Below, one piece after another: positions 34,302 through 42,768 of a DNA stretch of 64,000 nt. The translations under genes were made by a program, and so were the position numbers. The stretch's first letter is position 1, and the number at the start of each line of letters is the position of its first letter. The stretch is from PALSA-612 sp963791225 (lineage in GTDB: Bacteria; Actinomycetota; Thermoleophilia; Gaiellales; Gaiellaceae): contig CAWBRV010000008.1 in the NCBI GenBank assembly GCA_963791225.1, positions 62,001-126,000 of the forward strand. Direction: 5' to 3'. The notes beneath the pieces are model-generated. The model worked only from the letters and a program-made list of their open reading frames with translations. It searched no databases and was not told the DNA's origin.

Positions 34302-35041
34302 ACGTCGCCTTCGCCGACTGCCGCTACGACCTGGCCGAGCCGCCTCGCGCACGCGAGCGCTACCTCGAGGCGCACATCCCGGGCGCCGTCTTCGTCGATC
34401 TCGACGCAGACCTGTCCGATCTTTCGATCCCGGCCGAAGTCGCGGGGCGACACCCGTTGCCCGGCGTCGAGCAGTTCGCCGTATCGATGAGCCGCGCCGG
34501 GATCGGCGACGAGACGCTGGTGGTCGCCTACGACGAAGGGATGACCGGCGGCGCCGCGCGACTCTGGTGGCTCCTGCGGCACTTCGGCCACGACCAGGTC
34601 GCAGTCCTCGACGGCGGGCTCGGATCCTGGCTCGGCCCGCTCGCGAGCGGTGAGGGGGCGATCGAGCCGGCCGTCTTCACCCCCCGCGAACGCACGGGAG
34701 ACACAGCTGAGACCGACGAGCTCGCCGAGCGCCTCGGCGACCCACGACTCGTGCTCCTCGACGCCCGGCCCGCCGACCGCTTCCGCGGCGAGGCACTCGG
34801 CCCCGATCCCGTCGCCGGCCACATTCCCGGCTCCCTGAGCACGCCGAGCACGACCGGCCGGCTGATCGAACTGCCGCCCGAGGCGCTCGAGGCCGACGAG
34901 GTCGTCGCCTACTGCGGCTCCGGCGTCATGGCCTGCGCGGCACTGCTGGCGCTGGACCGGGCCGGCCGCACCGATGCCCGCCTCTACCCCGGCTCCTGGA
35001 GCGAGTGGTCCCGCAAGGGCCTCCCCGCCGAGAAAGGATGA
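34298..35041 (+). CDS. Two-domain sulfurtransferase (rhodanese, SseA-like)
   Basis: 247 residues with two rhodanese domains. The first is inactive-looking (YLEAHIPGAVFVDLDADLSD ... LVVAYDEG in place of a cysteine loop); the second has GHIPGSLSTPSTTGR and the active Cys in VVAYCGSGVMA. Transfers sulfane sulfur from thiosulfate or 3-mercaptopyruvate. GTG start overlaps the thrB stop (GTGA). Its place between thrB and ilvD in an amino-acid operon is unexplained; a link to threonine/cysteine metabolism or to protection of the Fe-S enzyme IlvD is speculation. Confidence 0.88.
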   Translation: MNVAFADCRYDLAEPPRARERYLEAHIPGAVFVDLDADLSDLSIPAEVAGRHPLPGVEQFAVSMSRAGIGDETLVVAYDEGMTGGAARLWWLLRHFGHDQVAVLDGGLGSWLGPLASGEGAIEPAVFTPRERTGDTAETDELAERLGDPRLVLLDARPADRFRGEALGPDPVAGHIPGSLSTPSTTGRLIELPPEALEADEVVAYCGSGVMACAALLALDRAGRTDARLYPGSWSEWSRKGLPAEKG

Positions 35042-35042
35042 G

Positions 35043-36737
35043 ATGACGACACCGTACGACCAGCCGTCCGACCCGGCCAAGCGGCACAGCCACGCGATCA
35101 CCGACGGCCCCGACCGCGCCGGCGCGCGCTCGATGCTGAAGGGCGTCGGCTTCACCGACGAGGACCTGGCGAAGCCCCTGATCGGCGTCGCCACGACCTG
35201 GATCGAGACGATGCCGTGCAACCTCAACCAGCGCGAACTCGCGCAGGACGTGAAGCGCGGCGTCCGGGAGGCAGGCGGCACCCCGCTCGAGTTCAACACG
35301 ATCGCGATCTCGGACGGCGTCTCGATGGGCACCGAGGGCATGCGCACCTCGCTCGTCTCGCGCGAGGTGATCGCCGACTCGATCGAACTCGTCGCGCGCG
35401 GCCACCTCTTCGACGGCCTCGTCTGCCTGGTCGCGTGCGACAAGACGAACCCGGCGGCCGTGATGGCGCTCGGGCGGCTCGACATCCCCGGACTCGTGCT
35501 CTACACGGGCTCGATCGCACCCGGCGTCTTCCGCGGACGGGACGTGACCGTCGGCGACGTGTACGAGGCGATCGGCGCCTACGCTGCCGGCCACATGACG
35601 GCCGAGGACCTGCACGAGCTGGAGTCGGTCGCGTGCCCGGGTGCGGGCGCGTGCGGCGGTCAGTTCACGGCCAACACCATGTCCACGATCCTGGAGTTCA
35701 TCGGCCTCTCGCCCGCCGGCGCGAACGGCATCCCGGCCCTCTCGAAGCGGAAGGTGAAGGCCGCCGAGGACGCAGGCCGGCTGGTGGTCGACCTCGTCCG
35801 GCGCGACGTGCGTCCACGCCACATCGTCACGCGCGACGCGCTCGAGAACGCCGCCGCCTCGGTCGCAGCCACGGGCGGATCCACCAACGGGCTCCTGCAC
35901 CTACTCGCGATCGCGCGCGAGTTCGGCATCCCGTTCACGATCGACGACTTCGACCGCGTCTCGGCGCGAACACCGGTGCTCGCCGACATGAAGCCGTGGG
36001 GGCGCTTCCACGCCGTCGACGTCGACCGCGCCGGCGGCGTCGCGCTGGTCGCGCGCGAACTGGCGAAGCAGGGCCTCGTCCACGTCGACGCGCCGACGGT
36101 CGACGGTCGCACCTTCGGTGACGTCGCAACCGCCGTCGAGGAGCGTCCGGGCCAGGAGGTCATCCGCCCGATCGACAATCCGATCAAGCCGAGCGGCTCG
36201 CTGCGGATCCTGCGCGGCAACCTGGCGCCCGAGGGCTGCGTCGTCAAGCTCACCGTCGACCGCAAGAAGCACCGCGGGCCTGCGCGCGTGTTCGACGGCG
36301 AGCCCGCCTGCTTCGAAGCGGTCAAGGCCGGGAAGATCGTCGCGGGCGACGTGATCGTGATCCGCTACGAAGGCCCCGCCGGCGCGCCGGGAATGCCGGA
36401 GATGCTCCAGGTGACGGGCGCGATCATCGGCGAGGGGCTCGGGAACGACGTCGCCCTGATCACGGACGGACGCTTCTCCGGTGCGACGCACGGGTTCATG
36501 GTCGGCCATGTGGCTCCCGAGGCGTTCCGGGGCGGCCCGATCGCGGCGCTCCACGAGGGCGACACGGTCGTCATCGACGTCGCGGCCGGCTCGCTGCGCG
36601 TCGAGCTCTCGGACGACGAGATCGCAGCGCGGCTGGCGGAGTGGCAGCCGCCGGAGCCGCACTACGAGACCGGCGTGCTCGCCAAGTACGCCGCGCTCGT
36701 CTCGTCGGCGAGCGAGGGTGCGGTCACACGTCCCTGA
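35043..36737 (+). CDS. ilvD: Dihydroxy-acid dehydratase
   Basis: Fe-S enzyme forming 2-oxo acids in Val/Leu/Ile synthesis. 564 residues, normal size. Cluster cysteines in TMPCNLNQ, LVACDKTNPA and PGAGACGGQFTANTM; ends with LITDGRFSGATHGFMVGHVAPEA. ATG at 35043 with GAAAGGATGAG before it, two bases after the rhodanese stop. Last clear member of the leuA-ilvBNC-hom-thr-ilvD transcription unit; followed by two REP-like copies. Confidence 0.97.
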   Translation: MTTPYDQPSDPAKRHSHAITDGPDRAGARSMLKGVGFTDEDLAKPLIGVATTWIETMPCNLNQRELAQDVKRGVREAGGTPLEFNTIAISDGVSMGTEGMRTSLVSREVIADSIELVARGHLFDGLVCLVACDKTNPAAVMALGRLDIPGLVLYTGSIAPGVFRGRDVTVGDVYEAIGAYAAGHMTAEDLHELESVACPGAGACGGQFTANTMSTILEFIGLSPAGANGIPALSKRKVKAAEDAGRLVVDLVRRDVRPRHIVTRDALENAAASVAATGGSTNGLLHLLAIAREFGIPFTIDDFDRVSARTPVLADMKPWGRFHAVDVDRAGGVALVARELAKQGLVHVDAPTVDGRTFGDVATAVEERPGQEVIRPIDNPIKPSGSLRILRGNLAPEGCVVKLTVDRKKHRGPARVFDGEPACFEAVKAGKIVAGDVIVIRYEGPAGAPGMPEMLQVTGAIIGEGLGNDVALITDGRFSGATHGFMVGHVAPEAFRGGPIAALHEGDTVVIDVAAGSLRVELSDDEIAARLAEWQPPEPHYETGVLAKYAALVSSASEGAVTRP

Positions 36738-36760
36738 AGGTCGCTCGCCTACGGCTCGCT

Positions 36761-36855
36761 CCCGTGGGGGGAACCAGGTTTCCCCCACGACCCCCCTTCT
36801 TCCAGAAGCCGATCTGGTCGGGGGAACCTCCCGGTTCCCCTGGGACCCCTCCCCG
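36761..36855 (+). repeat. REP-like element, copies 3 and 3b
   Basis: Copy 3 (36761-36802): GTGGGGGGAACCAGGTTTCC followed by CCCACGACCCCCCTTCTT. A diverged neighbour (about 36819-36855): GGGGGAACCTCCCGGTTCCC then CTGGGACCCCTCCCC. Both lie between ilvD and ppc. Confidence 0.6.
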
Positions 36856-36879
36856 CTTTCACAGGCCGCGGAGCGGCGT

Positions 36880-39429
36880 GTGAAAGACCCCGAGGCTCCG
36901 CTCCGCCGGGACATCCGGCTGCTCGGGGAGATCCTCGGGCGTGTGCTCGTCGAGCAGGAGAGCGAGGAGCTGCTCGCCGACGAGGAGCGTATTCGCGGCC
37001 TCTCGCGCAGGGCGCGGCGGTCCGGACGACCGGGGCCGCGCTCGGACCTCGCCGCCGCCGTCCGCGTGCTTCCCCTCGAGCGTCAGGGCGACGTGCTCCG
37101 CGCCTTCGGTCTCTACTTCCAGCTCGCCAACCTGGCCGAGCAGCACCATCGCCTCCGCCGCCGGCGCCAGTACGAGCACGAGGGCAAGCCGTCGCGCGAG
37201 TCGCTCGACGCTGCCTTCGCCGAGCTCGCGGCCGCCGGGATCGACGACGAGAGCCTCGCCCGGGCCGCAGCCGGCATCTCGCTCGAGCTCGTGCTCACCG
37301 CTCACCCGACCGAGGCGACGCGCCGGACGATCCTGACCGCCCATCTCCGGCTCAGCCTCCTTCTCCGCGAGCTCGACGACCCCGATCTCTCGCCGGCCGG
37401 GCGCGACCGAATCGGCGACGCGATTGCCGAGGAGGTGACCGCGCTCTGGGAGACCGACGAGGTGCGGTCGCTGCGGCCGCGCGTCGTCGACGAGATCCGC
37501 CACGGGCTCTGGTTCTTCGAGCAGAGCCTGCTCGAGGAGGCGACCGACCTCACACGCGAGCTGCGGCGCAGGCTGCCCAGCGTCGCCACGCCCCTCCGGT
37601 TCGGGACGTGGATCGGCGGCGACCAGGACGGCAATCCCGCCGCCGGACCGGAGACGGTCGCGGCGGCGCTCGACCGTGCCCGCGAGCTCGCGCTCCGGCA
37701 CTACCGTGCAGAGGTGCGAAGCCTCGCGGAGTTCGTCGGTGTGGCGAGCACCCTCGTCCCGGTTCTGCCGGAGCTGACGGAGTCGATCGCGCGCGACGAG
37801 GAGGACCTGCCGGATTACGCGGCCGGCATCGGCGCACAGAACACCGGGGAGCCGTACAGGCGCAAGCTCTCGTTCGTGTGGCAGCGGCTCGGCGAGACGC
37901 TCGAGGACGGGCCGGCCGGCTATCCCTCGGCGAGCGACCTGCTCGCCGACCTCGACCTGGTCGACCGAAGCCTGCGCGCGAACCGGGGCCGACGGATCGC
38001 GGACGGGAGGCTCGGCGACCTGCGGACGCGTGTCGAGGTGTTCGGCTTCCATCTCGCGAAGCTCGACGTGCGGCTGCACGCAGCCGATCTCGCCGAGCCC
38101 GGGCCGCGCGTGAGGGAGACGCTGGCGGCCGTGCGTGCCGCGCGCGAGCGGCACGGCCCGCAGGCGCTCGACACGCTGATCGTGTCCGGGACGGAGAGCG
38201 CCGCCGACGTGCTCGCCGCGTCCGACCTGGCCGCGGAGGCGGGTGTCGAGCTCTCCGTCGTGCCGCTGTTCGAGACGGTCGCCGACCTCGCTGCCGCACC
38301 CGGGATCGTCGGCGAGCTGCTCGACGAGCCTCGCTTCGCGCGCGGTGTCGAGCACCGCGGAGGCCGCATGGAGGTGATGGTCGGCTACTCGGACTCGGGC
38401 AAGGACGGCGGCTACCTGGCGGCACAGTGGGCGATCTTCGAGGCCCAGGAGGCGCTCGCCGGCCTCGCCGAGGAGCGCGGCGTCGCGCTGACGATCTTCC
38501 ACGGGCGCGGGGGCAGCGCCGGGCGAGGCGGCGGCCCGACGTACGCCGCGATCCTCGCCCAGCCGTCGGGCTTTCCGGCCGGCCGGCTGAAGCTGACGGA
38601 GCAGGGCGAAACGATCTCGTTCAAGTACGGGCTGCCGGGTCTCGCCTACCGGAACCTGGAGGCGGCGCTCGCGGCGACGATCGTCTCGGCCTTCCCGGCG
38701 GTGTCCCAATCGGCTCCGCCCGAGGGTGCACGCGAGACGCTCACGGCGTTGTCCGCCACCGCGCATGCCGCGTACCGCGAGCTCGTGTGGGACGACCCGC
38801 GCTTCGTCGAGTTCTTCCGCGCGTTCACGCCCGTCGACGAGCTGGCGCTGTTCGAGATCGGCTCGCGGCCGGCGCGACGGCCCGGCGCCGAGGACTACCT
38901 CGCGCGGCTCCGAGCGATCCCGTGGGTGTTCGCGTGGACGCAGAACCGGTGCCTGCTGCCGGCCTGGTACGGCTGCGGCACCGCGCTCGAGCCGCGTGCG
39001 GCCACGCGCGACGGGCTGCGGGAGCTGCGGCGCCTCTACCGCTCGTTCGCATTCTTCCGCTCGCTGGTCGAGAACCTGGAGATGACGCTCGCCAAGTCGA
39101 GCCTCGAGGTGGCCCGCAGCTACCTGGAGCTCGTGCCCACGGAGCTCGAGCCGGAGCGCCGGTTCGCGGAGATCGCCGCCGAGCACACGCGCACCGTCGA
39201 GGCCGTGAAGGCGATCGTCGGCGCGAAAGCGCTGCTCGACCGCCAGCCCGTGCTGCAGCGGTCGATCCGGCTGCGGAACCCGTACGTCGACCCGATGAAC
39301 GCAATCCAGGTCGAGCTCCTGCGCCGCCACCGCGACCCGGCTGCGACGGACGAGGAGCGCGAGGCGGTGCGACGGCCGCTGCTCCGCTCGATCGCCGGAA
39401 TCGCCGCGGGGCTCCGCAACACCGGCTAG
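36880..39429 (+). CDS. ppc: Phosphoenolpyruvate carboxylase
   Basis: Anaplerotic carboxylation of PEP to oxaloacetate, the carbon source of the aspartate family made by the upstream genes. About 849 residues from GTG 36880 (VKDPEAPLRRDIRLLGEILG). Catalytic blocks LTAHPTEATRRT (His), GTWIGGDQDGNP, VMVGYSDSGKDGGY, FHGRGGSAGRGGGPT, LTEQGETISFKYG and the C-terminal LRNTG. The start is uncertain because no good SD is seen and the frame is open further upstream into repeat DNA. Confidence 0.93.
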   Translation: MKDPEAPLRRDIRLLGEILGRVLVEQESEELLADEERIRGLSRRARRSGRPGPRSDLAAAVRVLPLERQGDVLRAFGLYFQLANLAEQHHRLRRRRQYEHEGKPSRESLDAAFAELAAAGIDDESLARAAAGISLELVLTAHPTEATRRTILTAHLRLSLLLRELDDPDLSPAGRDRIGDAIAEEVTALWETDEVRSLRPRVVDEIRHGLWFFEQSLLEEATDLTRELRRRLPSVATPLRFGTWIGGDQDGNPAAGPETVAAALDRARELALRHYRAEVRSLAEFVGVASTLVPVLPELTESIARDEEDLPDYAAGIGAQNTGEPYRRKLSFVWQRLGETLEDGPAGYPSASDLLADLDLVDRSLRANRGRRIADGRLGDLRTRVEVFGFHLAKLDVRLHAADLAEPGPRVRETLAAVRAARERHGPQALDTLIVSGTESAADVLAASDLAAEAGVELSVVPLFETVADLAAAPGIVGELLDEPRFARGVEHRGGRMEVMVGYSDSGKDGGYLAAQWAIFEAQEALAGLAEERGVALTIFHGRGGSAGRGGGPTYAAILAQPSGFPAGRLKLTEQGETISFKYGLPGLAYRNLEAALAATIVSAFPAVSQSAPPEGARETLTALSATAHAAYRELVWDDPRFVEFFRAFTPVDELALFEIGSRPARRPGAEDYLARLRAIPWVFAWTQNRCLLPAWYGCGTALEPRAATRDGLRELRRLYRSFAFFRSLVENLEMTLAKSSLEVARSYLELVPTELEPERRFAEIAAEHTRTVEAVKAIVGAKALLDRQPVLQRSIRLRNPYVDPMNAIQVELLRRHRDPAATDEEREAVRRPLLRSIAGIAAGLRNTG

Positions 39430-39433
39430 TTCG

Positions 39434-39540
39434 CATGGGGGAAACCGTGTTTCCCCGTGTGCCCCCTTCTTCTCCGCGGCGGCGTTTCACGCGGCTCGAG
39501 CTACGCCCGGGCGAAGCCCGGGCTCCGCGGCGACGAGGTG
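39434..39540 (+). repeat. REP-like element, copy 4 (with second half)
   Basis: Five bases after the ppc stop: GGGGGAAACCGTGTTTCCCC then GTGTGCCCCCTTCTT; second block CGAGCTACGCCCGGGCGAAG with CCCGGGCTCCGCGGCG. Same order as copy 2. Confidence 0.65.
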
Positions 39541-39555
39541 GCGCTCGGCCAACCG

Positions 39556-39861
39556 CTAGGACGTCGGATCCGTAGCAACCGCGACCCCCGCCCGCCGGCA
39601 CGCGTCGGCGACCTTGCCGTTGCGCGGCGCCTCGGCTCGGCAGAACGCGATGGCCCGGGCGCCGCAACGGCGGATCCGCTCGCCGCCGAGCGTTGCGGGA
39701 AGCGTGACGACGACGCAGCCCTCATCCGACGATCCCGGCGAGTGGCTCACGTAGGCATAGCTCCCGGCTCCGGCCGCGATCGCGGCGACACAGACCACGA
39801 CGGCGATGACGACCCGGTCGCGCCGGCCGAGCGGGCGGCGCTGCTGACCTTCGACCGGCAT
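39556..39861 (-). CDS. Small membrane-anchored Cys-containing protein
   Basis: 101 residues: basic N-terminus (RRPLGRRDR), one membrane helix VVIAVVVCVAAIAAGAGSYAYV, then an outside domain with Cys in DEGCVVVTLPATLGGERIRRCGARAIAFCRAEAP and DACRRAGVAV. Four paired-looking exterior cysteines suggest disulphides. No family recognised. ATG 6 nt after TAGATT (39873-39868), leaderless. Convergent with ppc and divergent from amtB. Confidence 0.7.
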   Translation of the reverse strand: MPVEGQQRRPLGRRDRVVIAVVVCVAAIAAGAGSYAYVSHSPGSSDEGCVVVTLPATLGGERIRRCGARAIAFCRAEAPRNGKVADACRRAGVAVATDPTS

Positions 39862-39867
39862 GGCGGC

Positions 39868-39873
39868 AATCTA
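39868..39873 (-). promoter_or_regulatory. -10 element of the small membrane protein gene
   Basis: Minus-strand TAGATT, 6 nt from the ATG at 39861; leaderless arrangement. Confidence 0.4.
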
Positions 39874-39899
39874 CGCGGACGCACCGCGACGGTTCCCGG

Positions 39900-39929
39900 T
39901 TGCGCGCCACCCGGTCGATCCACTATGTT
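39900..39929 (+). promoter_or_regulatory. amtB promoter
   Basis: TTGCGC (39900-39905), 18 nt, TATGTT (39924-39929). A start near 39936 gives a leader of about 90 nt holding two competing hairpins. Confidence 0.45.
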
Positions 39930-39952
39930 TCTTGAAGCGAGGCCGCCGCCGA

Positions 39953-39978
39953 AGGCGTCTCGGGAGGCAAGGACGCCT
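39953..39978 (+). promoter_or_regulatory. Candidate antiterminator hairpin, amtB leader
   Basis: AGGCGTC, 12-nt loop, GACGCCT. The 3' arm uses the first four bases of the terminator stem (39975-39978), so it excludes full formation of the terminator, the same geometry as in the glnA leader. Confidence 0.5.
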
Positions 39979-40007
39979 CAGGAGCAGTTGCTCCTGGGGC
40001 TTTTTTT
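39975..40007 (+). terminator. Intrinsic terminator in the amtB leader
   Basis: GCCTCAGGAGC, loop AGTT, GCTCCTGGGGC, then seven T. Eleven base pairs with one G-U. It ends 20 nt before the amtB ATG, so it must lie within the amtB transcript. Its GCCTC/GGGGC-T stem base is identical to that of the glnA leader terminator. Confidence 0.85.
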
Positions 40008-40027
40008 GTGGTCCAGGGAGAGGGGTG

Positions 40028-41491
40028 ATGCACATGGAGATCTTCGCGACATACCTCGGGTACCCGCACTGGCTGGTCCCGGGCGACAACGCATGGCAGT
40101 TGACCGCCGCGACGCTCGTGGGCCTGATGAGCGTGCCGGGCCTGGTCGTGCTCTACGGCGGGGTCATGCAGAAGCGCTGGTCGGTCAACAGCATGATGCT
40201 GGCCTTCGTCGCCTTCGCGCTCGTGCTTGTGGTCTGGGTCCTCTACGGGTTCAAGATGGGCTTCGGGAACCCGTGGCACGGGCTCTCGTCGAGCGGCTTC
40301 TTCGGCAACTTCGTCGGCGAGCCCGGCGGCGTGCTCGACCACAAGGCGCTCCAGGGACAGGCATCGATCCCGGAGTTCGCCAACGCCCCTGGGCCGGCCT
40401 TCCACTTCCCCACGTCGACGCTCGTCTACTTCCAGTTCGTCTTCGCGGCGATCACCCCGATCCTGATGCTCGGCTCCGTGCTCGGGCGCGTGAACTTCAA
40501 GGCCTGGATGCTCTTCGTGCCGCTGTGGATCTCCTGCGTGTACGTCATCAACGCCTTCCTGATCTGGGGCGGAGGCTTCTGGGCGCAGCAGGGCGCGGTC
40601 GACTACTCGGGCGGGTACGTCATCCACCTCTCCGCAGGCGTCTCCGGCTTCGTCGCGGCGGCGGTGATCGGACCCCGACTCGCCCGTGACCGCGAGATCG
40701 ACGCCCCGAACAACCTGCTGATGGTCGCCCTCGGCGCGGGCCTGCTCTGGCTGGGCTGGAACGGCTTCAACGGCGGCGACCCGTACTACGCCGGCGCCGA
40801 CGCGGCCGCAGCCGTGCTGAACACCAACCTCTGCTGCGCGGTCGCCTTCCTCGTCTGGGTCGGCTGGGACTACCTCACCGGTCGCAAGCCGTCGCTGATC
40901 GGCAGCGTCAACGGCATGATCGTCGGCCTCGTCGCCATCACGCCCGCCGCCGGGTTCGTCAACGGCTACGGCGCGATCCTGATCGGCGTCATCTCGTCAA
41001 CGGTCGTCTACCTCGCCTACAACTACCTGAGCCGCCTGCGGCCGTTCCGAAACGTGGACGACACGCTGGGCGTCGTCTACACGCACGGCTTCGCGGGACT
41101 GGCGGGCGGCCTGCTCGTCGGCGTGTTCGCCGACTCGGCCATGGCGGTGACGCTGAACGGAGACGGCTCGACGCTGTTCTCCGCCACGGGCGGGATGCAC
41201 CTGCTCAAGGAGCAGGCGTATACCGCGCTCTGGGTGATCCTGTTCTCGGGCGCCGCCACCTTCGTCCTGCTCAAGCTGGTCGGCCTCGTCGTACCGCTGC
41301 GCATGACGGACGAGGACATGGAGGAAGGCGACCTCGCCGTCCACGGCCACGAGGTGTATCCCTCCGACGTGCCCTCGCTCGGCTACCCGGGTGGCATCTC
41401 GGGCTGGATCCCCGCACCGTCAACCGCCACGACAGGCGGCGGTAGCGTGTCGTTCGCGCACGAGGTGCCGCCTCCGGACCTGTCGACCTGA
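40028..41491 (+). CDS. amtB: Ammonium transporter
   Basis: Amt/MEP/Rh channel for ammonium uptake. 487 residues with about 11 membrane helices; MSVPGLVVLYGGVMQKRWSVNSMM, VDYSGGYVIHLSAGVSGFVAA (first pore His), WLGWNGFNGG and DDTLGVVYTHGFAGLAGGLLVG (second pore His) are the family blocks. Start could be GTG 40025, ATG 40028 or ATG 40034; a GGGAGAGGGG is upstream. No glnK follows; instead a universal stress protein. Leader terminator suggests nitrogen-dependent attenuation. Confidence 0.95.
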   Translation: MHMEIFATYLGYPHWLVPGDNAWQLTAATLVGLMSVPGLVVLYGGVMQKRWSVNSMMLAFVAFALVLVVWVLYGFKMGFGNPWHGLSSSGFFGNFVGEPGGVLDHKALQGQASIPEFANAPGPAFHFPTSTLVYFQFVFAAITPILMLGSVLGRVNFKAWMLFVPLWISCVYVINAFLIWGGGFWAQQGAVDYSGGYVIHLSAGVSGFVAAAVIGPRLARDREIDAPNNLLMVALGAGLLWLGWNGFNGGDPYYAGADAAAAVLNTNLCCAVAFLVWVGWDYLTGRKPSLIGSVNGMIVGLVAITPAAGFVNGYGAILIGVISSTVVYLAYNYLSRLRPFRNVDDTLGVVYTHGFAGLAGGLLVGVFADSAMAVTLNGDGSTLFSATGGMHLLKEQAYTALWVILFSGAATFVLLKLVGLVVPLRMTDEDMEEGDLAVHGHEVYPSDVPSLGYPGGISGWIPAPSTATTGGGSVSFAHEVPPPDLST

Positions 41492-41502
41492 CGGACGCCG
41501 CC

Positions 41503-42177
41503 ATGACCACGATCATCGTCTCCTACGACGGAACCGCGAACGACCGCGACGCACTCGCCCTCGGCAGGCTGCTGGCCGAGGGCGGTGCGGCGCTCCAACT
41601 CGCATACGTGCGCCACATGCGGGAGCCCGAGAGCGGGCGGGAAGAGCTGGCCCAGCACGAAGCCGACGAGCTGCTGGCGCAGGGTGCCGCGTGGCTGGGC
41701 CGGCCCGATGCCCCGTGCCACGTGATCCTGAGCGGATCGACGCCCGAGGGCCTGCGCGATCTCGCCACGCGCGAGCAGGCGAGCGTCGTCGTCTTCGGGT
41801 CCGAGTACCGCACGGCACCCGGCCATGTCGACCCGCAGGCCTCGGCGCGGCGGCTCCTCGACGGGGGCCCGCTCGCAGTTGCGGTCGCGCCGGCCGGCAT
41901 GCACGAGCAAGACGTCGAGCGGATCGAGACGATCGCGGCGGTGCCCGGCGAACTGGACGCCGCCGCGACGGAGACTGCCGAGTCGCTCGCCACCGCGCTC
42001 GGCGCGACGCTCGTCGAGCGGCCCCGCTCGCCGGTCTCACTGCTCGTCGTCGGCTCGAAGCGCGGCACTCCCTCGGGCCGGGTGACGATCAGCGCGGCCG
42101 CCGAGTACCTGATCGAGACCGGCACGTCGCCGGTGATCGTCGTCCCGCGCGGGACGGCGATCCGGTTCGGCTCGTAG
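41503..42177 (+). CDS. Universal stress protein (double-domain, diverged)
   Basis: 224 residues. N-terminal USP fold MTTIIVSYDGTANDRDALALGRLLAEGGAALQLAYV, VVVFGSEY. The second half repeats the fold in shortened form and ends SLLVVGSKRGTPSGRVTISAAAEYLIETGTSPVIVVPRG, close to the ATP-binding GX2GX9G(S/T) motif. Eleven bases after amtB, so co-transcribed. Nucleotide-binding role likely; partner unknown. Confidence 0.85.
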   Translation: MTTIIVSYDGTANDRDALALGRLLAEGGAALQLAYVRHMREPESGREELAQHEADELLAQGAAWLGRPDAPCHVILSGSTPEGLRDLATREQASVVVFGSEYRTAPGHVDPQASARRLLDGGPLAVAVAPAGMHEQDVERIETIAAVPGELDAAATETAESLATALGATLVERPRSPVSLLVVGSKRGTPSGRVTISAAAEYLIETGTSPVIVVPRGTAIRFGS

Positions 42178-42202
42178 CGCGAATGCAACCTGGGATCCGC
42201 TC

Positions 42203-42667
42203 ATGCCCGCCGCCTACCACTTCGTCGACCGCTGGTTCGTGCCCTTTCCGATCGAGGACGTCTACGACGTGATCGGCGCGGCGCTCGAGTACCCGACCTG
42301 GTGGGGCGACGTCTTCCTCGAGATCGGCGGCGACGACGGCCCGCCGCGCCCGGGCCGCAAGAGCACGATCACGGCCAAGGGCTTCCTCCCCTACAAGCTG
42401 CACTTCTCGAGCGAGGTCGTCGCCGCGGAGCGGCCGAAGTCGATCCGGATGACGCTCGACGGCGACTTTACGGGCGGCGGCGAGTGGACACTCGAGCCGA
42501 CGGAGAGCGGGACGAACGCGACGCTCGACTGGCGGCCGATCGTCAACAGGCCGCTCGTCAAGAACCTGACGCCCGTCCTGCGCCCGCTCTTCCGCGCCAA
42601 CCACACGTGGACGATGAAGCGCGGCGAGAAGCACATCGCCGAGTACCTGAGAGGGCCGCGTCGGTAG
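42203..42667 (+). CDS. SRPBCC (START-like) family protein
   Basis: 154 residues with the polyketide cyclase/dehydrase-like fold: HFVDRWFVPFPIEDVYDVIGAALEYPTWWGDVFLEIG, then beta strands (KSTITAKGFLPYKLHFSSEVV, SIRMTLDGDFTGGGEWTLEP) and a long C-terminal helix ending WTMKRGEKHIAEYLR. Ligand unknown. 25 bases after the USP gene in the same direction. Confidence 0.82.
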   Translation: MPAAYHFVDRWFVPFPIEDVYDVIGAALEYPTWWGDVFLEIGGDDGPPRPGRKSTITAKGFLPYKLHFSSEVVAAERPKSIRMTLDGDFTGGGEWTLEPTESGTNATLDWRPIVNRPLVKNLTPVLRPLFRANHTWTMKRGEKHIAEYLRGPRR

Positions 42668-42689
42668 GAGAGCGAGCTCGCAACGCCGT

Positions 42690-42718
42690 TTGACGCGAGC
42701 GGCCTACCGGGTCAGACT
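42690..42718 (+). promoter_or_regulatory. Promoter of the collagen-like gene
   Basis: TTGACG (42690-42695), 17 nt, CAGACT (42713-42718). Unlike many genes here the transcript would have a leader with a good SD (AAGGAGAGG) before the ATG at 42769. Confidence 0.5.
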
Positions 42719-42768
42719 CCAGCTACGAGCCGTACAGCCATGCTCAGCAGGCGGAAGGAGAGGTCGGT

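Noticed and set aside
36481..36880. N-terminal extension of ppc by 133 codons
   Set aside because: The extra frame overlaps ilvD and the REP-like repeats and has no similarity to PEP carboxylase; the family similarity starts at KDPEAPLRRDI.
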